Shown here in pieces: positions 44,883 through 56,560 of a stretch of DNA of 64,000 bases. How positions within the stretch are numbered: position 1 is the first letter of the stretch; the number at the start of each line of letters is the position of its first letter. This DNA is from Cephalotrichum gorgonifer. Taxonomy: Eukaryota > Ascomycota > Sordariomycetes > Microascales > Microascaceae. The stretch is taken from positions 434,001 through 498,000 of the forward strand of contig ONZQ02000010.1 in NCBI GenBank assembly GCA_900312665.1, written 5' to 3'. The position numbers and the translations under genes were made by a program. The notes beneath the pieces were generated by a model. The model worked only from the letters and a program-made list of their open reading frames with translations, was not told where the DNA came from and ran no database searches.

Positions 44883-45362
44883 TTAAGTCGTGCGGCAGGA
44901 CACAAAGTTGTTTCCCGACGCTCCGGTGTGGGTAATAGCACCAACGTAGACACAAGCGCCGTTATACGAAGGGTTGAACACGATACGGTCAGTGCTGGGA
45001 GAGCCTAAATGCTGTTAGCAGGGGGGCCGGTTTCCCATGGGTGTGCAGATTGACCCACCACCGTTGTAGACGCTGCCGGACTTGAGGATAGGGAACTCCT
45101 GGTAAGGCCCGGAGGTCTCGAGAGGAAGACCCTCGCGGTTGTTAAACGTGTGGGGGTAGTTGTTGCTTCCCACGGTCTGGCCGCTTGCGTACAACTGGCA
45201 CCCACGGCTAGTAGCCGCATTCAGCTGCGACACGGTATAACGGTTGCTGCCGCAGGTGACGGACGTGATACCACCCGTGCCCTGGCGCTTCTCAAGGCCG
45301 ATGGGGTTGGCGGCCGCGAGAGCAGCGAGGGACGCGAAGACGATGGTCTTGAGGCTAACCAT
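44883..45362 (-). CDS. Secreted guanyl-specific ribonuclease (RNase T1/F1 family)
   Basis: Small extracellular RNase of the N1/T1 family that cleaves single-stranded RNA 3' to G. Exons 45362-45059 and 45004-44883 total 426 nt (141 residues), with a 54-bp intron whose branch point is GCTAAC. Signal peptide MVSLKTIVFASLAALAAA is followed by NPIGLEKR, a Lys-Arg propeptide end, giving a mature chain of about 115 residues. The active-site set known from RNase T1 is present in order: His in NYPHTFNN, Glu in PYQEFPI, Arg in STDRIVF and His in AITHTGASG. The YPHTFNNREG core is diagnostic. Two cysteine pairs are available. A role in nutrient scavenging or in interactions with hosts or competitors is possible but not shown. 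Confidence 0.94.
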
Positions 45363-46131
45363 TTTGGCGGGAGGCGAGTGGGCGAGAGATTATTCTCCTA
45401 GGTGTTCTATAAGGGTCTACCTGAAGGGTGGTGGAAAAATACGATTATGAAGAGGTGGGAAGGACAATATATACTTTTATAAGACTGAGCGTATGGCAGG
45501 CCTCCGAATCATCATCACCGCTCAAGATCGAGTACGCCCTCTCTATCTCGCTGGCGATTGGGGGGCTGCATATCTCCACGAAACACCGTCCTTTTAAGGC
45601 AGGTAGCAGTCGTTTCAGTTGAAGATTATATCGCTTGCAGCAGATCGGTCCCCGATTAGGTTGGTCCTCCGGGGATCGTCCCCACACATCGGCCACTTCC
45701 GATCTTCCTGCACAACTGCCATCCAGTCGTCTGGCAAGAAGGTAAACACGAGGCTCGACCCCTGGACCCCTTGGACCTGGCAGTCGCCGGCAAAGTGCCT
45801 TCCCAGGTGTGCCACGCCGCGAGACCCTGAGCTTTAATCGGCTCTTCGTTTTGACGATCAAGTACCTTTGGATCTCTTGGCGCGGGGAATTCGGCCAATG
45901 ACATCAGCGGGGCAGCCTACGTGGCAGGTGTTATCATACTAGACTAAGGTCCTCCAATTCGGACTTTTGCCCCGCATTGGGGGTTGTCGGTGACCATCTT
46001 TAATCTGCTGCCTGATACGGTCTCCGTCCAGATATAGAGCCCCATTCTATCGCGTGCAAATGCGTCGCATCTGGTTCGCAAAGCATTCACTGTTTCGCCT
46101 TCAACCAGCCACCCCTTGCAAATTAACCACA
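45363..46131. other. Divergent promoter region between RNase and DUF3632 genes
   Basis: A 769-bp head-to-head interval. No gene is seen; the open frames overlap each other randomly. Confidence 0.55.
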
Positions 46132-46976
46132 ATGGCAACCACAATGCTCGACGCTCTGAGTACGGGGAAAGCCTCTCCCCAGGAGGTCGTGCAGTCAGTC
46201 AATAGCCACGTCCTAGCCGACGAGTCGAAGAAAGACGATGTAGTATGGGAGACGTGGGTGCAACTATTCTCCATCGCGGGCAAGACCCCGCCCAAGCAGC
46301 AGGGTGGCCTCGTTGAATTTCTCGAAGTTCTCCGCAACTCACCCCTGAAAAATGCGGACGGCGAGGATGTCGTCGTTGAGCAGGGTGCGTTGTGGACGAA
46401 GCTTCCCGCCTTTGGGTGGGTCGCCCGGGACCTGTGGAATTGGGGTAAGACTTTCTCTCCAGGTGCCCGTCCCTCGCCCTCTCTCCCCATGTCTCGACTC
46501 TGATGGCTTTTTTCTCACCAACACTCAATGATATACTGACATCGTTAGATATCCATGACCCAAAAGCGACCGCCCAGGAACATGAGGATTGGGATAACAA
46601 GGCGGCATTCCTGGCACGCCTTACGGCCCAGGCGAGCCCCGAAGACAAGGACGACCCGTTCAACTATTCACTCTACGCGCTCTGGGCCCTTCGCGACGCA
46701 TTCGAGCAGGATAGCCCCGGTTCCGTCACCAACGTCCCAGCTATTCGTAACGCGGCAATCTGGGCCATTTATGCGGGGAAGGTGCTGAGGAAGTTGAGCT
46801 CAGAACAGGTGAACGCGGACGGGAACTCCGGGGCTGCTGGGCCAAAGTTCGCCGGGAAGGAGTGGAAGGGTTTCAACCCGGAGCGGTATAACATCTGGAA
46901 GCAGGGCTTTGAGGAAGCGGCGGGTTCCGTGGAGGCGGCCAAGGCCGCGGTGGAAGCGATGGAGAACCTAGGGTAG
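46132..46976 (+). CDS. DUF3632 family protein
   Basis: Cytosolic all-helical fungal family without known function. Exons 46132-46444 and 46549-46976 total 741 nt (246 residues); the intron has CTGAC and ends TTAG. Start MATTMLDALSTGK at 46132 is preferred over an in-frame ATG 26 codons upstream that lacks conservation-like content. Visible features: VWETWVQLFSIAGKTPP, WVARDLWNW, FLARLTAQASP, YSLYALWALRDAFE and AIWAIYAGKVL, the aromatic-rich pattern of DUF3632. The C-terminus ends in WKQGFEEAAGS and a coiled-coil-like Ala/Glu stretch. No enzyme motif is visible. Confidence 0.85.
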
Positions 46977-47579
46977 TTCATCCTACGGTTGGGGGGTCGT
47001 GCCTAATAATATGGGTTCCAGGTCGATGCCAAGGCCATGTTTTCGCGGAAAAACATAAATCCACTCGACCGTGAGGGTTAATGAGGGGGTAATGTTTTTG
47101 TTGGGAGTTGAGCGGCGCCACTTCTTGATTGGCACCATGGCATAATAGCTAATATGATTATCAATCTCCCGATCAGGAGCTGCCAAGTCGGACTTTCCGA
47201 GCAACCCGTCAAATGACTCAAGTCCGTAAGATCACGTGAGGAGAGCTGGGAGTTATGTCATCAGGGTCGTCCGTAGTGGGGCAAACGACGATTAACCACC
47301 AATGACGTTTCCTCTCAGTCCGGAATTTGATATACCCGACCGCCCCATGTGAACAATGAACCACCTCATTTTAAGTGGGTCATAACGTGTCCATGCTCAG
47401 GGGAATTCATTTTAACTTGTCCCCATACAGCCGTAAAATCAGGCTAAGTTTTCGCGCCCCCCTTGAGAAACAATTTTTCTGTGTCGCGCTCGCTTCACGG
47501 AACCATCAGATAAGAGAGGGGTACAGCCGCACGTCTGCGCACCGAATCGTCCCCAGGTCTCATCGAACAGGTCGTCAAA
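46977..47579. other. Intergenic, ERG3 promoter
   Basis: No gene is seen. It contains a CT/GA-mixed region immediately before the ERG3-like start. Confidence 0.6.
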
Positions 47580-48625
47580 ATGGATGTCGCGCTCGAGCTA
47601 TTGGACCCTCTCATCCTGGACAAGGCGTATGCCTACCTTGTCCCGGCCGAGCCGGCGCTCAACGCGACCGCTTTCTCACCCGCGGTCTCGGCGTGGCCAC
47701 GCGACCACATGCTGCGGCAAATCATCTCCATCCTGACCATCACACAACTCGGGGCCACGTCACTGTACTTCATCTTTAGCGCCCTTTCCTACTACTATGT
47801 CTTCGACAGGCGCCTGGAGTACCACCCGCGCTTCTTGAAGAACCAGATCCGACAGGAGATTGTCTCGTCGATGAGCGCCGTGCCGTTTATCAACATTTTG
47901 ACTCTCCCGTGGTTCCTGGGCGAGGCGCGAGGCAAGAGCCTCCTGTACAGTCGCGTGGATGAGCGTGGCTGGGGGTACATGGCCTTGGCATTTGTCCTAT
48001 TTATGATCTGGAATGACTTCCTCATCTATTGGATCCACCGGATAGAGCACCATCCCTCTATCTACAAGTACATCCACAAGCCTCACCACAAGTGGATTGG
48101 TAAGTGTCACGCCTCCCGGGGCTGCTCAAGCTGCTATGGATAGAATGAACTAACGCGTTGAAGTGCCGACACCGTGGGCGGCTTTGGCTTTCCATCCTCT
48201 AGACGGATACGTCCAGTCCCTCCCGTACCAGTAAGTTTACAGCCTCCGATACTAATAGACGAGACTGCCCCAGCTTTCTGACACATACGCCCAGTGTCTT
48301 CGTCTTTGTCTTCCCGGTACAGAAGCATCTCTACCTAGTGCTATTCGTCCTGGTGCAGATCTGGACTATCTTCATCCACGATGGCGACATGATCACGGGT
48401 CACTGGCTGGAGAAGTACATCAACAGCCCGGCTCACCACACGCTGCACCATATGTATTTCACCGTCAACTACGGTCAGTACTTCACCTGGGCCGACAGCT
48501 GGTTCAACTCGCACCGTGCGCCGCAGCCCGCGCTGGATCCCCTTCACGAGGCATTGAGGGTCATGCGCGAGAAGGGCTTGGTAGACGAGAATGGAAACCT
48601 GCTCGAGAAGCAGAAGGGGGAGTAG
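47580..48625 (+). CDS. erg3: Sterol C-5 desaturase (ERG3-type)
   Basis: Endoplasmic-reticulum di-iron enzyme that introduces the C5-6 double bond of ergosterol. Exons 47580-48099, 48164-48230 and 48295-48625 total 918 nt (305 residues), in frame. The N-terminus MDVALELLDPLILDKAYAY matches fungal Erg3. Four hydrophobic segments are visible. The histidine clusters are complete: WIHRIEHH (HxxxHH), HKPHHKW (HxxHH) and HTLHHMYF (HxxHH). Between them PTPWAALAFHPLDGYVQSLPYH is the Erg3 hallmark. Compared with housekeeping copies the third box is followed by VNYGQYFTWADSWF and a longer Glu/Lys tail, so it may be a second Erg3 paralogue. Loss of Erg3 function is known to alter azole response in fungi; nothing here is disrupted. 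Confidence 0.93.
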
Positions 48626-49123
48626 GTATAATGTTTTGGGGTACAGGGACAGCAGGCCCCGACGGCCTACTGGTGGCAGACGCCGGACGGGGTGCAGGTT
48701 GGCCGTGCCGGAGTTCTGGCCTTAATAGGTGCGGGCCTCGTGGCTCACGGAGGTTGAGCGGCGTTCCTTGGAAGTGGCGCTGTATCAGATTGGGCAAACT
48801 ACTCCCAAGGGGAAGACGTTGCATCCAGGGGCGGCTATAATGACTTAGCTTGTCTCTGAAGTCGTCGTTGTATAACAAGAGCATAACCTGTTTCTGGCAT
48901 GGCATGTTAAAATTAATTAATAATACTTCATTATCCTGTCCATCTTTGGCAACACACTGTTGATATCTATCATGTTTCGTCGACGCGCTAGTTGCTGACT
49001 TTTCGGTCTAATTTCTGGAACCAGGAGGCATACAAATTGAATACGTAGAAGCTACGCATCATCATAGCTAAGGAGAGAAACTTAATTAACCTCGCACTCT
49101 CGTTATGGTGGAAACCTTGCTAT
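48626..49123. other. Intergenic between convergent genes
   Basis: Tail-to-tail spacer between ERG3 (plus) and the esterase (minus). AT-rich at 48905-49100. No gene is seen. Confidence 0.6.
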
Positions 49124-50088
49124 CTACCAATCCAGGAAGTAGTCAATGCCATCTGTAAGGGCGCTAGCACCCACTCCGAAGTGGTCCTGCCCCTCGTATT
49201 CCTTCAGTACCACGTCTCTCAACTTCGGGTTCCCCAGGATACGCTTATATAACTCATTGCAGTTGTCAGTCATCTTGAAAGTCTCGATAATGGACTTTCG
49301 GAACTCGAAGTCCTCCTGAGTCTCGGTTCGGCGCTTAATAGGGAATTGCTCCAGCGAGCCATAGCCGATTGCAAATGCCGGCTTCGACTTCTCGCCAGAC
49401 GTATCGATCTTCTGCAGTCTGCCCACCTCGTCAAGAATCGAACCATTATTCCAAAAGATGGCAGGGCTCGCCGTAATAAACGTGTCGAAGAGATCGGGTC
49501 TGGTGAGCAGGGCGTAGATGGAGAAGAGCCCACCAAAGGAATGTCCGTAGAGAGCATCGCGTGTGAAGTTAACATTGGGGAACAGGGTATCGCGGACAAA
49601 CGGCCGCAGGACGTCCTCAAGGAACACAATGAAATCCTCCGCACCGGAGGGCGGGTCGTCCGGGTTCGGCTCGGAGCCCTTGGGAAGAGGAGGGCGGAAG
49701 TCAATGTTTCGTTGCGGGCTATACACTGTGTCCGTCAAGGGATAGCCGATCGCCACAACTACGGTGTCGGGCTGGGCGAATTCCACGGGACCTCGGCGCT
49801 TCAATGCCTCTGCAGCGGTCATCCCGAGGGCGTTGCCGTCCAGGACGTACCTAGTAAAGGCGTGTTACTCAAATTATCATCGGTGAGAGGGAGGATTTTG
49901 AGGGTAGCAGCGTACATGGCGAGTGCCGACACCTCAGCTTCTTGGGACGTCCATTCGAAGGGCCAGGAGACTTCGACTTGGTACTCTAGGCCGAGGCCAT
50001 CGCTGACGTTCCACAGCTGGATATTGGGGAATATGGTAGGCGCGAATGGGGGGAGCGGCGCAAACGACCAGTTAGCGAGGGCAGCCAT
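49124..50088 (-). CDS. Siderophore-esterase-like alpha/beta hydrolase (esterase D/BesA family)
   Basis: Alpha/beta hydrolase related to ferri-siderophore esterases such as BesA/IroE and fungal triacetylfusarinine esterases (EstB). Exons 50088-49916 and 49850-49124 total 900 nt (299 residues). The join gives LAMYVLDGNALGMTAAEALK, with the oxyanion-region VLDGN motif of the family. The nucleophile elbow is GHSFGGLFSIYALL. The region TVVVAIGYPLTDTVYSPQRN precedes it, and the catalytic His is in YEGQDHFGV. All three triad elements are present or plausible. No signal peptide, so cytosolic hydrolysis of an iron-loaded ester siderophore after uptake is the likely role (inference). No siderophore synthetase is in the window. 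Confidence 0.88.
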
Positions 50089-52023
50089 TTCGGACAGCCC
50101 AAGTTGCACCTTAGAAAGACAATACGAAACCGCGCAGATTAATCAATCAAGGTGAAAAAAAGAAAAAAAAAAGAGAGAGACGGATGGAATCGCTGTAGCT
50201 CCCAAGTGGCAACTGAAGGCGGGAAAGCTGGGAGGACAGAGTAAACAAACTGGTTGTCAAAGCGACAGCCCCCCCGGCTCGAGCAACAGCGATATTACCA
50301 CCACCCCAACTCCAGGTCATAATCAATATGCTGAGTGATATAGCCTGCCGAATAATATTTTGCAAATATAGATGGAGACCCGGTGCCGACCTGTAGACCT
50401 TTTGGTGGTAGGACCCCTTCCCCCCATTTACGGGACAATGCGACATGACAGACTGGCAAGCTTGTTTATGAGTTATAGATAGATATTGGAGTGATGATTG
50501 TCTGGTACTGCAAAATGAATGTGCACAATTCCATCCACACGAGGGATTACTTTACCCACCCACAATTCAATAAAATACCAGGCGGTACTCCGTAACCATT
50601 CCCGAGTCCATCTCCTCTTCGTAAAGCGAAGAAGATGAGCAACAAGTTCGACTGAGTAGCTACAACTACAACATCATCCATGTTAATGTAAGCGAGGGTA
50701 ACAACCCGGTTGACACAAATATTCCCATTACCCGGTGCTACACCTATTACCCGGAGCTACACGTCCAAGTACGCAGATAGCGGTGAGAATGTAGCTGCCC
50801 CCGGTGGCCCGCCTGCCCAACGACGACCTCCGATATAGGTATGGTAGCGAGTGTATCTATCCTGCGTAAAGCGAGTGTAACTCGACGGCGCAACTATCCA
50901 GGAATATCAAAAACGCGATGCCTATCTATTCAGGGTACACACCGGCCGGCACCCCGTGGGACACCGCATAGGCGTGATGCTCACATGCTGTGCCCCCCTT
51001 CCCCCTCCCCCAACATAGAGGTCGACTTATGTCATATGGCAGTGTCATAGGCCAGAAACAGGAGAGCGTTAAATAACTCTCCATGCGTTCTCTAGTAAGT
51101 GATGAACCGTATTGCGGAGGAGGGCCAAGCGGCTTGACCGTGCGTCTTAAGCTTGTAACGTTTTCACTTTGACTACTTCCCCGCGGGAGCGTGGTCGTCT
51201 ATGGGACTCGTCTACTTCAGTCGACTACCTTGAAGTAATAGAACGAATGCCACAATATATAATTTCTATCAGCCTTGATTGAGATACAGTAAGTGGCCCC
51301 GGGCGTTGGACGTGTCGCCACCTATACGGTGGTACAGTTGAACAAACATCTTGTCCTCGCATGCCGATGTGTCAATGCACACAAGATTATTTCCTATCCT
51401 ACCCCTGTCGTCTCTGATATTGGTTCTTACCTCTCCCCGCTCCTCCCGGTCCACTTCCTCTCACCCTTGCCCTTTCCCCTGGCCCATTCTTTCTCCCCGA
51501 AACGACCCCCTTGTACAACTCCAAATGCTAGCTCCGGCGTGGAAAAGCATACCAAGGCGAGTCAACTTGAACCACAACCACTTCATCCCCACATTGTAAT
51601 GGATAGTACTAATATCATCGCAACAGTGACGTGAAAGAAGGCCGGGCCATCCGAAAGACACTCCGCGGCCTCCAGTCTATATTTCTCTACGCTCGGCCCA
51701 CTAGCGACCCAGGTGGTCGTCCGGTTTCGGTGAAATGATTTGATGAACATGACTTGTGCTCATCAAACGGGACGCCATTTCGTAACACATCGCAGCAAAA
51801 CCGGGTTCGTACTGGGATTCGCTAAACCTATCCGTCTTCAACACGCTACAGAGCGAGCATGATTGTTTAGCCTTTCCTGCAGGTACGAGGCATTATGCAG
51901 CCTCCGACGTCGCTGATTCATCCATTGAGAAACCAGGGCTTTCGCCCTGGTAAGTATTTTGCTCGCACCCACAGAAGCGAACAAAGGAAAAACAGGGCGT
52001 ACTTTGCGGTTCAATTGATCACA
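50089..52023. other. Intergenic, no gene seen
   Basis: About 1.9 kb, including a purine-rich stretch (50153-50180) just upstream of the esterase gene. No recognisable gene or RNA. Confidence 0.55.
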
Positions 52024-52397
52024 ATGGGAACAACCAAGCGTCTCGACGCCATAATAGATGTGCTCTCCACGCCATTTCCATCCGGCGGGACCTTGGCCCA
52101 GATGAACCCTTCCGCAGCCAAGGAGCCCCTTTCTGGCTCATCAATTTTCGACCCACCAGAGCCTCGACTCAGGGCCCCTAAGAAACACGTGGTGCAGTGG
52201 CAATGTGTACGTTGGAAGGAGTTTTCTCTCGGTCCAATTATCCTCCCCGTCTGACATTACGGCAGTGCAACTGCGGAAGATCAGGAATGCCAATCCGTCA
52301 GGATTTGTGTGGGGACTGTGGAGTCCCCAGATGTGCCTATTGTCCTATTTCAAAGGTCAGAGTTAGGAATGGGAACCCGACGGTTGGGTGGGATTGA
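52024..52397 (+). CDS. Small Cys-rich zinc-ribbon-like protein
   Basis: Exons 52024-52206 and 52266-52397 (59-bp intron, GTACGT donor, CTGAC branch point) give 104 residues. The N-terminal 60 residues are Pro/Ser-rich. The second half carries CCNCGRSGMP, then LCGDCGVPRCAYC, i.e. CC-x-C ... C-x2-C-x4-C-x2-C, which can bind zinc. Many filamentous fungi encode small proteins with a similar W-x-CCxCG start and a C-x2-C tail. The function of that group is not known to me. It lies 1.2 kb upstream of a CorA-like gene in the same direction. Confidence 0.7.
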
Positions 52398-53555
52398 GAT
52401 TGAGATGGAGGTGGGTGGGTGGGTGGAGTGGCGTGCCACCAGAGTGCTTAACCGGGTAAGCCCGCTCCCGCCCCAACCTTCGCGGAAGGATATATGCGGC
52501 TTCTATGGTGACTCTAACATTGTAAGTGCCCAACTGGGCCGATTTCTCAGAATGATACACACCATGCATGGACGTCCAAGGGAAGCTCAGTCCGCGATCC
52601 AGGCGGCCAGGCGACCAGGCGACCAGGCATCGACTCGGAAGAGCTAGAACTAGCTTCTTATTTTATTGGCTATTATTCTTCCCGCGTTTTTCATGCTCCC
52701 GCTGACGAGGGCGTGGGGGTTCCAGAGCACAAGTACCGTCCAGCTACATCACAATAACCCGGAAGCAAGGCCGCCCTCAGGAGTTATAATTGTTTACCTG
52801 CGAATGTGTGTTCCTTCAGCATTCTCTTTTCCCCGCTCGCTGCCCAGTTCTAGAATAATCGACGCTAGTTAACTCCAAGAATTCCCGTGCCCGCCTACCA
52901 GTAGTGTAGAATTCAACATTCGTCTGTGGCGGAGGTCCCAGGTGACTGACTGACCCTCGCCAAAGCTGACTGCATGTCAAATAGGTGCCCAATCTTGGGC
53001 AACGTTCATGTACAACATGACTACAACTGCTCAAATTGGCACCGGCGTATAACAACCACGAATGCCAATAGTAGTCGGAGTCTGGTAGACCCCATCCTCT
53101 CAAAGCATGGCCATGCCTTGACACCGCTTCCTTGCTTGTAGCCTTGAAATTTCTAGTCAAATCATGCCTTGGGCTTGTATGAAGCGGAAGACGACGTGGC
53201 GGATTTTTACTGTCTCCCAAGATATGAATCATACCTATTAAGATCCAGATATTCTACACATGTACCGGCACCGGGGTTTGCCGTCTTTGGGGACAGGATA
53301 GTAGAGGGTCATGGGCCATCTGCCCATCCGTCCTACATTGATAGGCAGCGCTCGACGGATGAAAATGATGCCAATGCGGGACGGTTTCAGCCATCCAGCT
53401 CGACGGCCGCCCGAGATAGGAGAATCCGGAGCAGTCCCTTTGAGTTCCTCCGTATATTAACTGCTATCACCCCATATTCCCAACTCGGACCCTTTTAACC
53501 CCTTTCATCACACAAACATCTCTGTCACATTTACCCCACACGCCATGAAGTCATT
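52398..53555. other. Intergenic, no gene seen
   Basis: Contains a short GGCGACCA tandem at 52602-52630. An open frame at 53169-53498 lacks an ATG start and family features; it may be 5' UTR of the next gene. Confidence 0.5.
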
Positions 53556-55807
53556 ATGCATGACCCAGTACCACGAAACATCCTTCCCCGGGCTCACGAC
53601 TGGGATCGATGTAACCCCTTTGGGGAAAAGCGTGCGGATGAGTTCCACTTCAAACACGAGTTAGAATCGGGATCCATCGACGATTATCTCCAAATATTCT
53701 TGGGATCTCCCAAGTACTCACCTAGTTTCAAGTCCGATACCGAGCGCTTCCAGCCTCATTGCTCGAACGAGATCCTAGAAGAAGTCTACCTCGGCACAGG
53801 ATCATCCCCGCCCGGTTTGGCAGTATGGCTAGACGATCGGAGCCGAGATATGGTCCCTCGTTCTTACAACGGAGCAATGTCAGTTGCAGAATTTCAAGAG
53901 GCTCTCAAGTTGCAGGTGTGTTTAGTAATCATCTCTGTTTGGCCTGGGACTAATATCAGCCTAGCGTTTCAACTCTGTTGGTGAACCGGATGCCGCAATA
54001 CGGAGAATGTATGATACCCTCCAGAATATGCTTAGTTCACCAAACTAACTAGAATACTAGTCACATCTTGACCCCCAATGCCCATGCTGTGGCGGCCCTT
54101 ATTTTGGCAACTACGAGGCTGTCCGCCCCCGTGCTCCGTGGATTCCTACAAAGAAATTTCTCATACACAAAGGCCATCAAAGTCAGCGCACCCGTACGTA
54201 AGGAAACAGAGCACATCTTCTCAAATACCCTCGTGCTAACATTGCTTCTCTCAGCCGGACCAACCCACATTCGCGATGGAATACCACATGTCGTACCCAG
54301 AATGGATAGAAGTTACTTCACCAGAGGTCCTCCACGAAGGAGGCAGCGATTTGAGAAGGACAATGAACGTCAGCTTTCTGTTTCAAGCAGAAACACCCGA
54401 AACCCAGCTGGAAAGGATGGAACTTATACACCTAGTGCAGGCCTCGTGTGCTGTCTTCAGGTATGACAGTTCGATATGGGATGCTTACTCCTTGGTCGAC
54501 AAATCATTCAACTCAGATGACACCGAGGAGCGTGATACCGGTGACCAGGATACCGACGACCAGACTTCCTTACACTACTACTACAACCGCCCCAATCCGC
54601 CTTGGGCCTCGGAGACGGGGGACATAGGCGACTCAAAGATTGCTACACCGGGAAGCTTTGATGCCGAAGCTATCGAGGACCTCGATGCTGACGAAGTCCA
54701 CTATGATGCCCTGACAATCGGAAACACCCTGGCAAGCGGAAACAGGCAACCCGACGTACCCTACTGGTGCCCAAGGCACTATTTCTTGACCATTATGAAG
54801 TATCGGACAGAGCGTGCACTGCAGGGGTGGAGGGATACAGCCTACAAGCTAGAGATAAATGTTAGAGCAGGTGTAAGTTAAGCTTTGTGTATGCTTCCTA
54901 ACATCTGTAGGAACCCAATGTTTCACACTATACTACTTGTCCCCCAGCTATTCGTCTGCCGTCATACCGAATTCAAGACTGGGTCTTTTGGCTAACCTAC
55001 ACCTCAGATTGATTCTCGGCATATATCGCGGCCGCTACAGCCGTCGGGAATCAACCGGGCCCGAAGAGAGGCCGAGAGTCTCGAGAGGAGGGATGAATGG
55101 GCGAGTAAGGCCAAAGATCTCGTCCAAAAGCTCATTGATGAGATCTGCCGAAATCTTTATTCATGGAATTCTTTCCAACAGCGAGATGCAGACCGCTTCA
55201 GAAAGAACGGCTCGGGGAAGCAGGAAGAGCAGCTCGAATTGCTGTTTTTTGAGATATCTGAGATGTACGCGGATTTGGAGAACCTACTGCCGGACCTGAA
55301 AATTCTACTCCGGGATTGTGAGAACTTTCAGCACAAGGTGCGTCGACCTGAGAATTCACCCACACAAGTGTAGCTCTTCGTGCTGACATTTACGTTTCGG
55401 GGGCGACCAGATCACTCGGGCGGTAACGATCAAGGAGAACCGGGGAATTGACCTGCAGCACTGGGCTCTCACTCTCGTAAGTCCTCTTGATACCTCCTTA
55501 GAAACGATATCATGTGTCTCATCACCACTCGCAGTTCTATTTCTCCTTCCCGCCAACCCTTGCCAGTAGTATCATGCAATCTGGTATCCTCCAATTCCGG
55601 CCGCCGATTGTGTGTTTCATGGTTCTTACAATCTTCGCATTTCAGGCATGTTGGGTGTTTTACGGCATGTTAGGTAGTTATTTTACGACATGTTGGGTGC
55701 TATACGGCGGCCCAATTCTAATCATTCAATTACATTCCCCTCCAAATTCCCAAAGCGCCCTAGCAATTCGCCCCATGGATGGAGCAGCCACGCCTCGACT
55801 TGAATGA
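53556..55807 (+). CDS. CorA-like fungal membrane protein, function unknown
   Basis: Inferred exons 53556-53915, 53965-54008, 54061-54193, 54255-54872, 55008-55337, 55411-55476 and 55535-55807 total 1824 nt (607 residues), in frame. It matches a widespread group of fungal proteins that resemble CorA magnesium channels at the C-terminus. The N-terminal part has ILTPNAHAVAALILATTRL, then PVLRGFLQRNFSY, then FAMEYHMSYPEWIE, the group's usual core. A long acidic segment (DTEERDTGDQDTDDQT) follows. The helical stalk runs through LFFEISEMYADLENLLPDLK and ITRAVTIKENRGIDLQ. Two hydrophobic segments close the protein (FYFSFPPTLASSIMQ and IVCFMVLTIFAFQACWVF). The GMN motif of true CorA is not seen, so ion transport is unproven. 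Exon 2 and the intron after the GCA-GGT codons near 54872 are the least certain. Confidence 0.75.
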
Positions 55808-56560
55808 AGGGCTGGGACTATCTTCATGCAATAGATAAGAGTCACACGTTATAGGACGGTGTAACCTCATTCGAGCTTTAAACAGCCAATCGATCGCCCC
55901 CACGTACTTTTAGGCCATGCCTGAATTGCCGAAGTGCTGGCATAATTGTCGTGGTGGTACAGAAACGGCCCAGCACTGCACTATCTCTAGCTATCAAACT
56001 TGCCCACCTGTGGCAGAATAAATCACCATGAGGGTGGCCCTCTGCCTAGGCACCTGGAGAATAAACTTTCGCGACCTTCCGCACTGATGACGTGTTGACC
56101 GAGCCAAAGAAAAAACGGTCACTGTCATTCGCCATCGGTGCAAGAAATCATGGTGGAGGCAGGCTCTGTATGGCGGTGCGTTGATGCAAGGCATGGATGA
56201 GTATCCCTCTCTTTGAGGGTGATTGGGCACCCCACATCGTCATCTGACCTACCTGTACGTAGACATGCATCCTCGCCTCACTTTCACCGGAAACGGACTA
56301 CTTGTACCAGCAAAGTATCATGGACTGTTGGGCTTTGCTTTCCTACCTGTTCGTGCCCAATATGGATAGGTCGGTGGGGGTAAGTAAATAACATGTGCAA
56401 CTCTCCGTCCTCTGTGCAAGACAAAGAAATTTCAGCAAGAACTTTCCATTCTGATCGATTTCTAAACCAAAATCGAAAAAAGCTCAGAAACGCATTGCGT
56501 GGATTCCAATAGTTCCTCACTGTCATACGCCACTCCTTCGCATTAGTAGCATTAGCAAAC
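55808..56560. other. Intergenic, promoter of the ArgRS-like gene
   Basis: No gene is seen. CT-rich sequence precedes the start at 56561. Confidence 0.6.

Noticed and set aside
53169..53498. 109-codon open frame upstream of the CorA-like gene
   Set aside because: Lacks an ATG start and recognisable content; probably leader sequence.
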